Source: Streptomyces sp. NBC_01481
GTDB lineage: Bacteria > Actinomycetota > Actinomycetes > Streptomycetales > Streptomycetaceae
DNA length: 64,000 nucleotides
Direction: 5' to 3'
Assembly: GCF_026339995.1 (NCBI RefSeq)
Contig: NZ_JAPEPT010000003.1
Coordinates: 558,001-622,000 of the forward strand
Part shown: positions 26,079 through 34,126 of the stretch, one piece after another
Numbering within the stretch: the first letter of the stretch is position 1
Layout: the number at the start of each line of letters is the position of its first letter
Program-made: the position numbers and the translations under genes
The notes under the pieces: model-generated
The model's database searches: none
Seen by the model: the letters and a program-made list of their open reading frames with translations, nothing else
What the model was told of the DNA's origin: nothing

Positions 26079-26507
26079 TCAGAGGGGCAAGGAGACGTGT
26101 ACAGCCTTGCCCCGCCGATCGGGGTCGCAGCGGACTTCCAGGGTGCCGTCGACCTCGGCGGCGAGGTCGTGGACCAGCCGAAGGCCCCGTCCTCCGATGT
26201 CATCCGGGTGCGAGGGGGGCAGCACGCGGGGGAGGCGGGGGTCGCGGTCGTGGACGGCGATCGTCAGACAGTGGTCGTCGGTCACGAGAGTCAGCTCGGC
26301 GCGGGGGGACAGCCGGGCGGCGTGCTGGACGGTGTTGGCCACCAGCTCGGTGATGATCAGCAGCGCACGGTCGAGGCAGTCATCCTTCATGCCCGGAGTG
26401 CCCCCTAGAAGGATGGCCTTGGCCGCGCGCCGGGTGGCGGGGACAGAACGATCGTGGGTCTGGAAGGTCATTTCATAGCGGAACCGCGGGGCGCTCAGGG
26501 GCTGCAT
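26079..26507 (-). CDS. RsbW-like ATP-binding protein (HATPase, anti-sigma kinase type)
   Basis: 142 residues, the standard size of the numerous Streptomyces stand-alone GHKL ATPases. The N box is LIITELVANTVQHA and the G box DIGGRGLRLVHDLA; these bind ATP in anti-sigma factor kinases, which phosphorylate STAS antagonists. The ATG at 26507 is chosen because CAGGAG lies 6 bases upstream; the frame extends upstream but reads through the AT-richer spacer. No dedicated sigma factor or antagonist is adjacent, though an STAS-like gene lies 3.6 kb away. Likely role in stress or developmental signalling. Confidence 0.82.
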   Translation of the reverse strand: MQPLSAPRFRYEMTFQTHDRSVPATRRAAKAILLGGTPGMKDDCLDRALLIITELVANTVQHAARLSPRAELTLVTDDHCLTIAVHDRDPRLPRVLPPSHPDDIGGRGLRLVHDLAAEVDGTLEVRCDPDRRGKAVHVSLPL

Positions 26508-26811
26508 CAGCGACTCCTGTGCCGCCACACCATCTGAGCGGCTGCTGTGAATCTGGGTTGCATACATTTCCAGTGACCGTCCTGAATTGTGTCGGACTGG
26601 AGTGTGGTGGATCGCGATCGGCCTGATGTCCCGCGGAGAAGAGCGAGGCTGGGACCGTGCGGTGTCGGCGGTGGAGGGGGCACCTCTGAGCCGGAACCTG
26701 GAGTTATGCATACATGTTAAGTAGGTGTGTAGGGGGCGTGTCAATGGCTCCAGGCGAAGGATCAAGATGTTATGTCCGGCAATGTCGGGCATCGCGACCG
26801 ATCCGCGCAGC
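26508..26811. other. Intergenic stretch, AT-richer, no gene
   Basis: About 300 bp between the ATPase and the solute-binding protein genes. It is visibly less GC-rich than its surroundings and holds only promoter-like sequence and the TATGCATAC motif at 26705-26719. Open frames here lack coding character. Confidence 0.5.
26705..26719. promoter_or_regulatory. TATGCATAC motif, copy A
   Basis: TATGCATACATGTTA matches 14 of 15 bases with 28123-28137 (TATGCATACCTGTTA) in the same orientation. Both copies lie upstream of minus-strand genes (the ATPase and the solute-binding protein), which makes a shared operator plausible. Confidence 0.4.
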
Positions 26812-28074
26812 TCAGCCCCTGCGCACGATGGCCCGCAGCTCGTGTGCCAGGCGGGCGACCGCTTCATCCGAGGTCTGCCGACCCGCAAGGGCGTCGTGGG
26901 CGACTGCCTGGACAGCCAGACTCACCTGCTCGTAGTGCGCACTCTTGGGGCGCGGCTTGGCCGTCAGGACGCTCTGCTTGAGCGTCGGCAGGTAGGGGAA
27001 CCGGCGTACCAAGGCGGGGTCGGAGTACAGGGCCGCGCGTACGGGCGGCAGTGACCCCTGGGTGAGCACCTGGCGCTGGACGCGCTCGCTCGTGAGGTAG
27101 GCGATCAGCTCGTTCGCCGACTTCTGATGCCGTGAGTTGGCGTTGACGGCGAGATTGGAGCCTCCGAGGATGCTCGAACCCTGGCCGTTCGGTCCGGGCA
27201 GCGGGACGGCGCCGACCTTCCCGGCTATCTCGGAGCCCTTCTCGTTGGCCAGGTCGTACACGTACGGCCAGTTGCGCAGAAAGAGCAGGTCGCCGTTCTG
27301 GAAGGCGCGCCGGGATTCTTCTTCCTTGAACGTCAGAGCATTCCGGGGAATCCAGCCGTCGCGAACGCCGCGGGCGAGGAAATCAAGGCCCTCGCGGGCG
27401 GCGGGGGAATCGACGGTGACCCGTGCTCCCTCGTCGCTGAGGATCTGGCCCCCGGCGGACTGCATGACCTCGGCGATGTTGACGGTGAGACCCTCATAGG
27501 GAAGGTACTGGCCGGCATAGCCGTCGAGGCCGTACTTGGGTGCGATCGACTTCGCCATACTCTCGAGTTCGCGCCAGGTATGTGGCGGCTGCCTGCCCTC
27601 TCGCTGGAGTAGATCCTTGCGGTAGTAGAGCAGCCCCGCGTTGGTGACGTAGGGGACGGCATAGAGCTCCCCCCGGAAGGTTGCCGTGTCCACGACCGGA
27701 GGCAGGAAGTCGTCGAGCGGGAACCGGTCGGCGTCGAGCGGGGTGATCCAGCCGGCGGCGGCGAATTCCGAGGTCCACGTCACGTCGATGTTGAGTACGT
27801 CGAAGCGGCCACTGCCCGAAGCCAAGCCGGTTGCCATTTGTGCGCGTACCTCGTCCGCGGCTTCCGGCAGCTCGATGACCTTCACTTTCTCGGCGGGGTG
27901 CGAGCGGTTCCACTCGCTCAGCACGTTGCGCAGATAATCCGTCAGGTCGCCGCCGGTCACGAACGTCATCGGACCGGTGTCAGCGGGCCGTTGTCCGCCG
28001 CCGTCCCCGGTGCAGCCCGCGAGGAGCAGGGCTCCGGCCATGAGCCCTCCACTTGCGGCCCGCGCCCACCGCAT
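26812..28074 (-). CDS. ABC transporter solute-binding lipoprotein (family 1, sugar-type)
   Basis: 420 residues. Lipoprotein signal peptide with lipobox LLAGC (Cys21), then the extracellular binding protein family 1 fold: YLRNVLSEWNRSHPAEKVKVIELP, FDVLNIDVTWTSEFAAAGWITPLD, YAVPYVTNAGLLYYRKDLLQ, ILGGSNLAVNANSRHQKSANELIAYLTS. These bind mono- or oligosaccharides for carbohydrate ABC importers. No permease genes are adjacent, so it is an orphan binding protein that must share a transporter. GGAGG precedes the ATG by 5 bases. An operator-like palindrome lies about 41 bp upstream of the start. Confidence 0.88.
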   Translation of the reverse strand: MRWARAASGGLMAGALLLAGCTGDGGGQRPADTGPMTFVTGGDLTDYLRNVLSEWNRSHPAEKVKVIELPEAADEVRAQMATGLASGSGRFDVLNIDVTWTSEFAAAGWITPLDADRFPLDDFLPPVVDTATFRGELYAVPYVTNAGLLYYRKDLLQREGRQPPHTWRELESMAKSIAPKYGLDGYAGQYLPYEGLTVNIAEVMQSAGGQILSDEGARVTVDSPAAREGLDFLARGVRDGWIPRNALTFKEEESRRAFQNGDLLFLRNWPYVYDLANEKGSEIAGKVGAVPLPGPNGQGSSILGGSNLAVNANSRHQKSANELIAYLTSERVQRQVLTQGSLPPVRAALYSDPALVRRFPYLPTLKQSVLTAKPRPKSAHYEQVSLAVQAVAHDALAGRQTSDEAVARLAHELRAIVRRG

Positions 28075-28114
28075 GGATGCCTCCTTCGCGCGCCGCGTCG
28101 GTCGCTCTCCCGGC

Positions 28115-28137
28115 GTATGCTCTATGCATACCTGTTA
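28115..28137. promoter_or_regulatory. Operator-like palindrome upstream of the solute-binding protein gene
   Basis: GTATGC-TCTAT-GCATAC (28115-28131) is a perfect 6-bp inverted repeat with a 5-base spacer, and the overlapping TATGCATACCTGTTA (28123-28137) repeats the motif at 26705. It lies 41 bp upstream of the start codon on the minus strand, a normal repressor position. Confidence 0.5.
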
Positions 28138-28230
28138 GCCATGACGGATAGCGGAACCGGTCGAAAAGGGAAACGAAGCCGGAGGAAGTCACAATCGCTT
28201 CCCTGATCCGCGGCGAGGGGAATAGACAGA

Positions 28231-28734
28231 GTGCGTCTCGCCCTGCTGGTGCTCTTGTTCAAGGGGCCGGCTCATGGATATGAGCTCAAGCAAGCTCTTG
28301 AGAAGCTCATGGGTGCAGCTTACTCTCAGCCCAACATCGGGCAGATTTATGTCACTCTCAGTCGCCTGGAGAATGCGGGTCTGATCCAGGGGGAGGACAT
28401 CACTCAAGCCAGTCGGCCGAACAAGCGCATCTACCGGCTCACCGCAGCCGGGCGGGAAGCAGTGGCTGACTGGTTCGAGGAGCCGGCCGAGCCGAAGATC
28501 CGGGATGATTTCTTCATGAAGCTCGCGCTCGCCCACGAGACGGGAGCGGCCGACCGGATCGGATTGATCAACAAACAGCGCCGCCATTGCTTGAACACCA
28601 TGCGTGATCTGTCCAGGCTCGCGGCCTCGGAAGACCGTGACAAGCGAATCTCGCAATTGCTGATCGAGGGTGCGATGCTGCACCTACAGGCTGACCTCGA
28701 CTGGCTGGAACGCTGTCAGGAGGAGCTGGAATGA
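28231..28734 (+). CDS. PadR family transcriptional regulator
   Basis: 167 residues. Winged helix: ALLVLLFKGPAHGYELKQAL, then IYVTLSRLENAGLIQGED and YRLTAAGREAVADWF, followed by a C-terminal helical domain for dimerisation. The PadR family usually represses adjacent efflux systems and is released by the drug; the ABC ATPase gene starts inside its stop (ATGA overlap at 28731), as expected. Base composition is less GC-biased at third positions than in neighbouring genes (codons such as CTT, GCT, TCT), a possible sign of later acquisition. GTG start with GAGGGG about 10 bases before. Confidence 0.86.
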   Translation: MRLALLVLLFKGPAHGYELKQALEKLMGAAYSQPNIGQIYVTLSRLENAGLIQGEDITQASRPNKRIYRLTAAGREAVADWFEEPAEPKIRDDFFMKLALAHETGAADRIGLINKQRRHCLNTMRDLSRLAASEDRDKRISQLLIEGAMLHLQADLDWLERCQEELE

Positions 28735-29516
28735 GCCGCGATGCCTCCTCTGCTGCTGATCCCCAGTCTGCTGCTGATCCCCCGCCGATGGTGAAGGCGC
28801 AGGGCCTGGTCAAGACCTACAAGGCGGAAGGCGCCGAGGCACGGGCCGTGCGGGGCGTCGATCTGCAGGTCGAGCCGGGCGAATTCGTCGCCGTCACCGG
28901 GCCCTCCGGCGCGGGCAAGTCCACCCTCCTGCATTTGCTGGGCGGTCTGGACCGCCCGGACAGCGGGAAAATCTGGCTGGACGGCCGACAGGTCGACTCG
29001 CTGAGCGAGGCTCGCTGGGCAGTGCTGCGTCGGCGCAGCATCGGAATCGTCTTCCAGTTCTTCAACCTGGTCTCCAACATGACCGTGACCGACAACATCG
29101 AGCTCCCGGCGCTCCTGGCCGGCAAGAGTCCACGGCAGGCAAGGGCGAGCTGCGAGGAGCTGCTCGCTGAGCTGAGCCTGGAAGGCAAGCAGCGCAGCAT
29201 GCCCGGCGAGCTGTCCGGAGGCGAGCAGCAGCGGGTGGCGCTGGCTCGTGCCCTGGTCAACCACCCACGTCTGCTCCTCGCCGACGAGCCGACCGGCAGC
29301 CTGGACAGCAAGGGAGGCCGCGATGTCCTGCGGTTGCTCACCCGCTTCCATCAGCGCGGCCAGACCATCCTGCTGGTCACCCATGACGCGAGGGCTGCCA
29401 GCACGGCGGACCGAGTGATCAGTTTCTTCGACGGCCAGGTCGTCGACGACGCGGTCCTCGGCGGTCCTGAGCATGTGCCGAGGAGTGTCGCCGACATCTT
29501 GAGAATCAAGGGTTGA
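28731..29516 (+). CDS. ABC transporter ATP-binding protein (MacB/LolD type)
   Basis: 261 residues. Walker A GPSGAGKSTLLHLLGG, Q-loop VFQFFNLVSNMTV, signature LSGGEQQRVALARAL, Walker B LLLADEPTGSLD and the H-loop LVTHDARAAST. This subclass energises FtsX/MacB-type permeases that act on lipoproteins or export peptides and macrolides. Overlaps PadR by 4 bp and precedes the permease by 3 bp, so padR-ATPase-permease is one operon. Confidence 0.92.
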   Translation: MSRDASSAADPQSAADPPPMVKAQGLVKTYKAEGAEARAVRGVDLQVEPGEFVAVTGPSGAGKSTLLHLLGGLDRPDSGKIWLDGRQVDSLSEARWAVLRRRSIGIVFQFFNLVSNMTVTDNIELPALLAGKSPRQARASCEELLAELSLEGKQRSMPGELSGGEQQRVALARALVNHPRLLLADEPTGSLDSKGGRDVLRLLTRFHQRGQTILLVTHDARAASTADRVISFFDGQVVDDAVLGGPEHVPRSVADILRIKG

Positions 29517-29519
29517 CCG

Positions 29520-31829
29520 ATGCGGGCCACCGTGCGGTGGGCGCGCGCCGACCTTCGGGCCAACCGCGGCGAGGCACTGTTCATCATCCTGGCCACCGCA
29601 GGCATCATCGCCTCGCTACTGTTGGCGGGCGCGCTCCTGCTCTATGCGGCCAACCCATGGCAGCGCGTCTTCACCGAGTCCTCCGGCGCGCACGTATGGA
29701 TCCACACCAGGGCAGACGCGCCCACCGAGAAGCTGACTGACATCGACGGCGTCGCAGCCTTCTCCGGGCCCTTCCCCACTGCCCCCGCGACCGCCGAAAT
29801 CCGCGGCGCGAAGGTGTCACTGGAGCTGCGCGGTGCCCCAACCGAACCGCCCAAAGCGGCTCGCCCACTGGTCGACTCCGGACACTGGCTGGAGAACGAC
29901 GTCCCCAACGGCATCGTGCTCGAGCGATCGGCCGCCGATGCGCTCTGGGTCAAGCCCGGTGACACTCTGCGCGTCCGCGGCAGCGACGGCAGAGATACGA
30001 CTCTTCAGGTCGTGGGGATCGCGGACACCGCGGAGCCGCGCTTCGTCCGTGGTGTGGTGCCCGGCGTCGCCTGGATGCTGCCCTCACAGCTTCACCGGGT
30101 CGAACCCGACACCCGCCGAGTCGGGCAGACGGTCGGCCTTCGCCTGGCCGATCCCCAGGACACCGATTTCGCCGTGCAGCAGGCGGTGACATTGATCGGT
30201 GCCGACCAGGTTGCCAAAGTCTCCACCTGGGAGGAGGCGCGGGACGAAGCGGAGGGCGACAACCGCCTCCTGGGACTACTGCTCGGCTCCTTCGGCCTGG
30301 GGGCCCTGCTGGCTGCCGCCCTCGCGGTAACCGGAGCCATCAGCACCCGAGTTCGGGGACATCTCCGGGACATCTCCGTCCTGAAAGCCATCGGCTTCAC
30401 CCCCGGTCAGGTCGTCCGCGCGTTCCTGGTCGAGCACGCGGCATTCGCGCTCATCGGCGTGGCCTTCGGGGCGATCGTCACAGAGACGCTCGGCCCCCGG
30501 ATTCCCGGCCGCATCGGGGACGCGATGGTGCTGTGGCGCGACCTGCCCGAGCATGCCTGGAGAGTCCTTGCCACGTCACTCGGGGCGGTTCTCGTCATCG
30601 CGACAGCCACCGTCCTTGCTGCCTGGCGTGCTGGTCGCGTCTCACCCGTTCCCATCGCCCGAGGAGCCATCAAGAGCGGCCGCCGGCTGTCCAGAACCGC
30701 CAGATTCGCTCTGCAGCTGAGAACGCCGCCCGCACTCGTGCTCGGCTGGCGCGGGGCATTCCACCGCCCGGCGCGCGCCGCGGCGGCCGTGGGGCGGCTC
30801 GCGCTCCCGCTGCTGATGATCACGATCGCTCTGGGAGCCTGGTCGACCCTCGACCGCTTCGAAAGCCGACCCGAGGACGTGGGACTCGCCGCGGAACTTC
30901 GCGCCAAGCCGGAGGGCATCGACGACGCGACGGCACGCAGGCTGCTGTCCGATCAACCGGGCGTGTCCGCCGCCCACCCGGGCGTCGAGGTTGCTGCGCT
31001 CGTCCCTGGCCAGACCAGGACGATCACGCTTCGCGGCCTGGGCACCATAGGGCACCCCTACCCCTTCACCATTGCTGAGGGCCGCACCATCCAGAACTCG
31101 GACGAAGCGGTGGCGGGCCAGGGACTTCTCGACCTCCTGGGAGCGGAGGTCGGTGACTGGGTCCGCATGACCGTCGGAGGCAGCCCGCAGGTCCTCCATA
31201 TCGTGGGCCGCAGTATCGAGCCACAAGACGGCGGCCGCGTGATCTCCACAACCGTCGACACGCTGCGGGAGGGGGACGCCTCGCTGCGGCCCGAGTTCTA
31301 CAACCTGGTCCTGACGCATGCGGCCGACCCCGAAGCTGTGAGCAGTGCACTGGCCGAGTCCTCCGACGGTGGTCTCGAGGTGCGGAAGAACACCAATCCC
31401 GCCGACCAGCTCTCGGCCGCCCGCGGGGTCATCATCGGACTCGTCGGAGTGCTCGCCTTCATCGGTCTGGCCGAACTGTTCACCGTCATCGCCGCGGGAC
31501 TTCGCGAACACGGCCGCGACCTTCTCGCCCTCAAAGCCATCGGGCTGACCCCCCGTCAGATCACCGCGGTGATCGTCACAAGCACGGGGTTCATCGCTGC
31601 GGCAGCAGCCCTGACGGGGACCATCCTGGGCGTGTACGTATCGACGTGGCTGATCGACCTGCAGGGGCGATCGAGCGGGCTCGGCGCGGGCATTGCCCAG
31701 CCTCCTTCCCCGGGAATGCTGCTCCTGCTCGGCGGAGCCGCCGTCGCCGGGGCGATCGCCGTCTCGACCCTGCCGGCCGCGAGGGCCTCCCGGCGCAGGC
31801 TGGCGGACACGCTCAGCGATGTCATGTGA
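29520..31829 (+). CDS. FtsX-like ABC transporter permease
   Basis: 769 residues with about eight membrane helices. One near the N terminus (IILATAGIIASLLLAGALLLYA), a large extracytoplasmic domain to about residue 245, an FtsX domain of three helices (LLGLLLGSFGLGALLAAALAVTGAI onward), a second extracytoplasmic domain around 450-620, and a final FtsX domain (VIIGLVGVLAFIGLAELFTVIAAGL ... GMLLLLGGAAVAGAIAVSTLP). The duplicated FtsX arrangement is typical of single-gene permeases working with MacB-type ATPases. Likely exporter of an antimicrobial or envelope molecule under PadR control; substrate unknown. Confidence 0.9.
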   Translation: MRATVRWARADLRANRGEALFIILATAGIIASLLLAGALLLYAANPWQRVFTESSGAHVWIHTRADAPTEKLTDIDGVAAFSGPFPTAPATAEIRGAKVSLELRGAPTEPPKAARPLVDSGHWLENDVPNGIVLERSAADALWVKPGDTLRVRGSDGRDTTLQVVGIADTAEPRFVRGVVPGVAWMLPSQLHRVEPDTRRVGQTVGLRLADPQDTDFAVQQAVTLIGADQVAKVSTWEEARDEAEGDNRLLGLLLGSFGLGALLAAALAVTGAISTRVRGHLRDISVLKAIGFTPGQVVRAFLVEHAAFALIGVAFGAIVTETLGPRIPGRIGDAMVLWRDLPEHAWRVLATSLGAVLVIATATVLAAWRAGRVSPVPIARGAIKSGRRLSRTARFALQLRTPPALVLGWRGAFHRPARAAAAVGRLALPLLMITIALGAWSTLDRFESRPEDVGLAAELRAKPEGIDDATARRLLSDQPGVSAAHPGVEVAALVPGQTRTITLRGLGTIGHPYPFTIAEGRTIQNSDEAVAGQGLLDLLGAEVGDWVRMTVGGSPQVLHIVGRSIEPQDGGRVISTTVDTLREGDASLRPEFYNLVLTHAADPEAVSSALAESSDGGLEVRKNTNPADQLSAARGVIIGLVGVLAFIGLAELFTVIAAGLREHGRDLLALKAIGLTPRQITAVIVTSTGFIAAAAALTGTILGVYVSTWLIDLQGRSSGLGAGIAQPPSPGMLLLLGGAAVAGAIAVSTLPAARASRRRLADTLSDVM

Positions 31830-31967
31830 GCTCACGGCACGCCCGTAGTACGCCAGCCGCGCAGCAGCGGACCTACTCCGGTGCCGGACGCGACAGTTGT
31901 CATACCCGAAACCGTAGTACGGCACGTCGACGGCGTGCGCAGTTCATGCGGACGGCGAGCGGGTCAA

Positions 31968-31983
31968 TGTGACCTGCATCACA
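31968..31983. promoter_or_regulatory. CRP-like binding site
   Basis: TGTGA-CCTGCA-TCACA matches the classic CRP/FNR-family palindrome (TGTGA-N6-TCACA) at all ten defined positions and is flanked by AA and AA. It lies 76 bp upstream of the sigma factor start codon. The rest of 31830-32059 holds no gene. Confidence 0.55.
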
Positions 31984-32059
31984 AAATTGGGGGGCTTGGG
32001 GGTTTGCTGGTTAGGCTCGGCAGCTTCGCATTCATCACAAATAGGACAGGAGTCTGCTT

Positions 32060-32797
32060 ATGTCCGAGAGTCCCTCGGCCTTGGACTCGGACGCCTATGC
32101 GCGGCTGTGCTCAGAGCAGCAGCCGCGGCTCGTCGCGTACGCCCGCTCCCTCACCGGCAATCCCTGGCTGGCCGACGATCTCGTCGCCGAGGCGCATTTC
32201 CGGGTCTGGCGGCGGCTGTCTTCGGGACGCTCGGTCGACGACGTGCCCGCCTCTCTGGCGACCACTGTGCGTAATCTCGCCGACGCGGACGGGGATCCGA
32301 GCCGCCGGATCGCGTACGTCGGACTCCTGTCACGCGTCCTGCGGCAGCTGCCGGAGCGCTGGGTCAAAGCGCTCTGGCTGGCCGAGGTCGAGGATCACCC
32401 TCTCGACGTGGTCGGACACCGCGTGGGCGCCGGGCACGGAGCGACGGCGGTGCTGCTGCACCGGGCGCAGGAGGGTTTGCGGCACGCGTTTTTGCGCGCG
32501 CATCCCGGGATACCGGACGACCCTGCGTGCGAGAGGCACTGGAAGCGGATTCCCGCCCATGTGGGCGAGGCCCCGGAGTCACCGCGACAGGCCGGGGGAC
32601 TGTGCCTCCACCTGGAGGACTGCGCGGACTGTCGCGCTCGGCTGGCCCTGCTGACCTGCGTGAACGACCGGCTGCCCGCGCTGGTCGGCCCCGCGCTGCT
32701 GGCGCTCGAAAGGGAAGCCCCGGCCGGAACGGGGGTTTCCGGCCGGGGCGGCACAGGGTGGGGACGCATCGCGTCTCCACGTATAGGTGAACGATAA
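32060..32797 (+). CDS. ECF-like sigma factor with fused zinc anti-sigma-type C terminus
   Basis: 245 residues. Region 2 is AYARLCSEQQPRLVAYARSLTGNPWLADDLVAEAHFRVWRRL (residues 12-53), region 4 is VLRQLPERWVKALWLAEVEDHPLDVVGHRVG ... AVLLHRAQEGLRHAFL (93-145). After a linker comes CLHLEDCADCRARLALL, where His184-Cys188-Cys191 is the Hx3Cx2C motif of zinc-binding anti-sigma domains. The C terminus may therefore hold the protein inactive until a redox or other signal. ATG start with AGGAG 7 bases before; a CRP-like palindrome lies upstream. The last 25 codons coincide with a strong hairpin. Confidence 0.82.
   Translation: MSESPSALDSDAYARLCSEQQPRLVAYARSLTGNPWLADDLVAEAHFRVWRRLSSGRSVDDVPASLATTVRNLADADGDPSRRIAYVGLLSRVLRQLPERWVKALWLAEVEDHPLDVVGHRVGAGHGATAVLLHRAQEGLRHAFLRAHPGIPDDPACERHWKRIPAHVGEAPESPRQAGGLCLHLEDCADCRARLALLTCVNDRLPALVGPALLALEREAPAGTGVSGRGGTGWGRIASPRIGER
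32717..32749. terminator. Strong hairpin inside the 3' end of the sigma factor gene
   Basis: A perfect 12-bp GC stem (GCCCCGGCCGGA / TCCGGCCGGGGC) with a 9-base loop. It lies within the coding frame, 48 bp before its stop, so either the terminator is coding or the true stop has been lost. Confidence 0.5.
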
Positions 32798-32856
32798 ACC
32801 GTCCCGGCCCGTTCCCTGTTACCGGGGGTCAGGCCTGTGATGGACGTAACGTTCCG

Positions 32857-33918
32857 TTACTGTCCGCTGCCCCTCGACACAACCGTCGCGAGCACCGACG
32901 GCAGCGGGTACCAGTCGGCCGAGACCACGCTCGCGTAACGGCCCGCCAGTAGGTTGACGCGGTCCCGCGCCTGCGTCTCGGTCGGGTTCGTGCCGTCGAT
33001 CGCGGGCGCGACGTTGTGTGCGTCCGTCATGACGACGAGGTAGTGGTTCCGGTCGTACCACGAGGTGTCGACGCTCCCGCCCGCGTACGTACCGGCGTCA
33101 CCGTCGAAGAGGACGAACCAGGGGCGGATGCCCGCGTCGGCGTACCGGGTGCGGGGATCACCCGCGGCGGCGCCATGGACGGCCGGGAACGCGGCCGCGT
33201 CCCGGAGGCGCCCTGCGGCGGCGAGATTACGCAGATGCATGGCGTACTCACGGTCCGTCCACAGTGAGTCCGCCGGGTTGCTCTCCTCCACCGTGCCGGG
33301 GATGAGCTCCACCACGAACTTCCCCGCGAGGGCCGAGCGGGCGGGCCAGCCGTTCGTCCTGACAGCCGTGTCGAGCTCCGGGAGGCCGCCCGCCAGATCG
33401 GCTGGACGGAACAGGGCGTCGCCGAGCCGGGCGGAGAGCAGTGCGTCGAGCGCGGCGGGGCCGCGGCCGTTGTTGTTCTGGAAGCCGTCCTTCATCTCGA
33501 CCTTGATGAGGATGGGCCGGTGACCGGGGTGGGCGTCGTGCCACGCCCTCATGTCCGAGAGGCAGCCGCCGAGGTCCTGGTTTCTGGCCTTGGTGCGCAG
33601 CTGGGCGGGGCTGGAGGCGCTCTCGCAATTGTTGTTGTTGCCAAGGGGATTGCTGTGCGAGACCCGCCACGACCGGCCGAACACATTGGTCCAGACGTCG
33701 AGTTCGAGCATCCCGGCGCCGGAGTCGAGGGCGTCGGCGAAGTACGGGTACTTGGCCTTCTCGTAGGCGTTGTGGACGCCCACCCAGGTGGCGGAGGAGT
33801 AGGGCAGCTGCCCCGGATCCACCGAACCGGGCGTGGCCGCCTCTGCCGGCGCGAGCGCGCTCGCGAACAGCCCGGCTGCGACGGTGGTCGTCAGGGCGGC
33901 GCGCTTGAGGTTCCCCAT
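32857..33918 (-). CDS. Secreted PI-PLC-like phosphodiesterase
   Basis: 353 residues. The signal peptide is in MGNLKRAALTTTVAAGLFASALAPAEA; the mature part shows the PLC-like phosphodiesterase (TIM-barrel) pattern: WVGVHNAYEK with the first catalytic His, GAGMLELDVWTN (metal ligands), WRVSHSNPLG with the second His, and ILIKVEMKDG. Such secreted enzymes cleave phosphoinositides or related phosphodiesters (calcium-dependent PLC type). The ATG at 33918 is preferred to an upstream one because an AGGGG lies just before it and it begins a good signal peptide. Convergent with the sigma factor gene. Confidence 0.85.
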   Translation of the reverse strand: MGNLKRAALTTTVAAGLFASALAPAEAATPGSVDPGQLPYSSATWVGVHNAYEKAKYPYFADALDSGAGMLELDVWTNVFGRSWRVSHSNPLGNNNNCESASSPAQLRTKARNQDLGGCLSDMRAWHDAHPGHRPILIKVEMKDGFQNNNGRGPAALDALLSARLGDALFRPADLAGGLPELDTAVRTNGWPARSALAGKFVVELIPGTVEESNPADSLWTDREYAMHLRNLAAAGRLRDAAAFPAVHGAAAGDPRTRYADAGIRPWFVLFDGDAGTYAGGSVDTSWYDRNHYLVVMTDAHNVAPAIDGTNPTETQARDRVNLLAGRYASVVSADWYPLPSVLATVVSRGSGQ

Positions 33919-34126
33919 GGTCCCCTGCCTTTGCGTCGATTGGGTCGATGCGATCAAGTCGACGGAAGAGTAGGGGAGTTGAGTGAACCGGGGGGAGACG
34001 GGGACCGGCCGTTACGGATGCGGCGGATGTGTGCGGGGGGAAATCGGTCGCGCCTCGTGAGGTGAGCCGTTAACTTCTGCCTGAGCGCAGCGAGGCACGA
34101 GGCGCGAAGGCGAAGGGGAGCCAGGC

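Noticed and set aside
26705..28137. TATGCATAC repeats as attachment sites of a mobile element around the binding-protein gene
   Set aside because: No integrase, and the gene between them is a normal transporter component; operator use is simpler.
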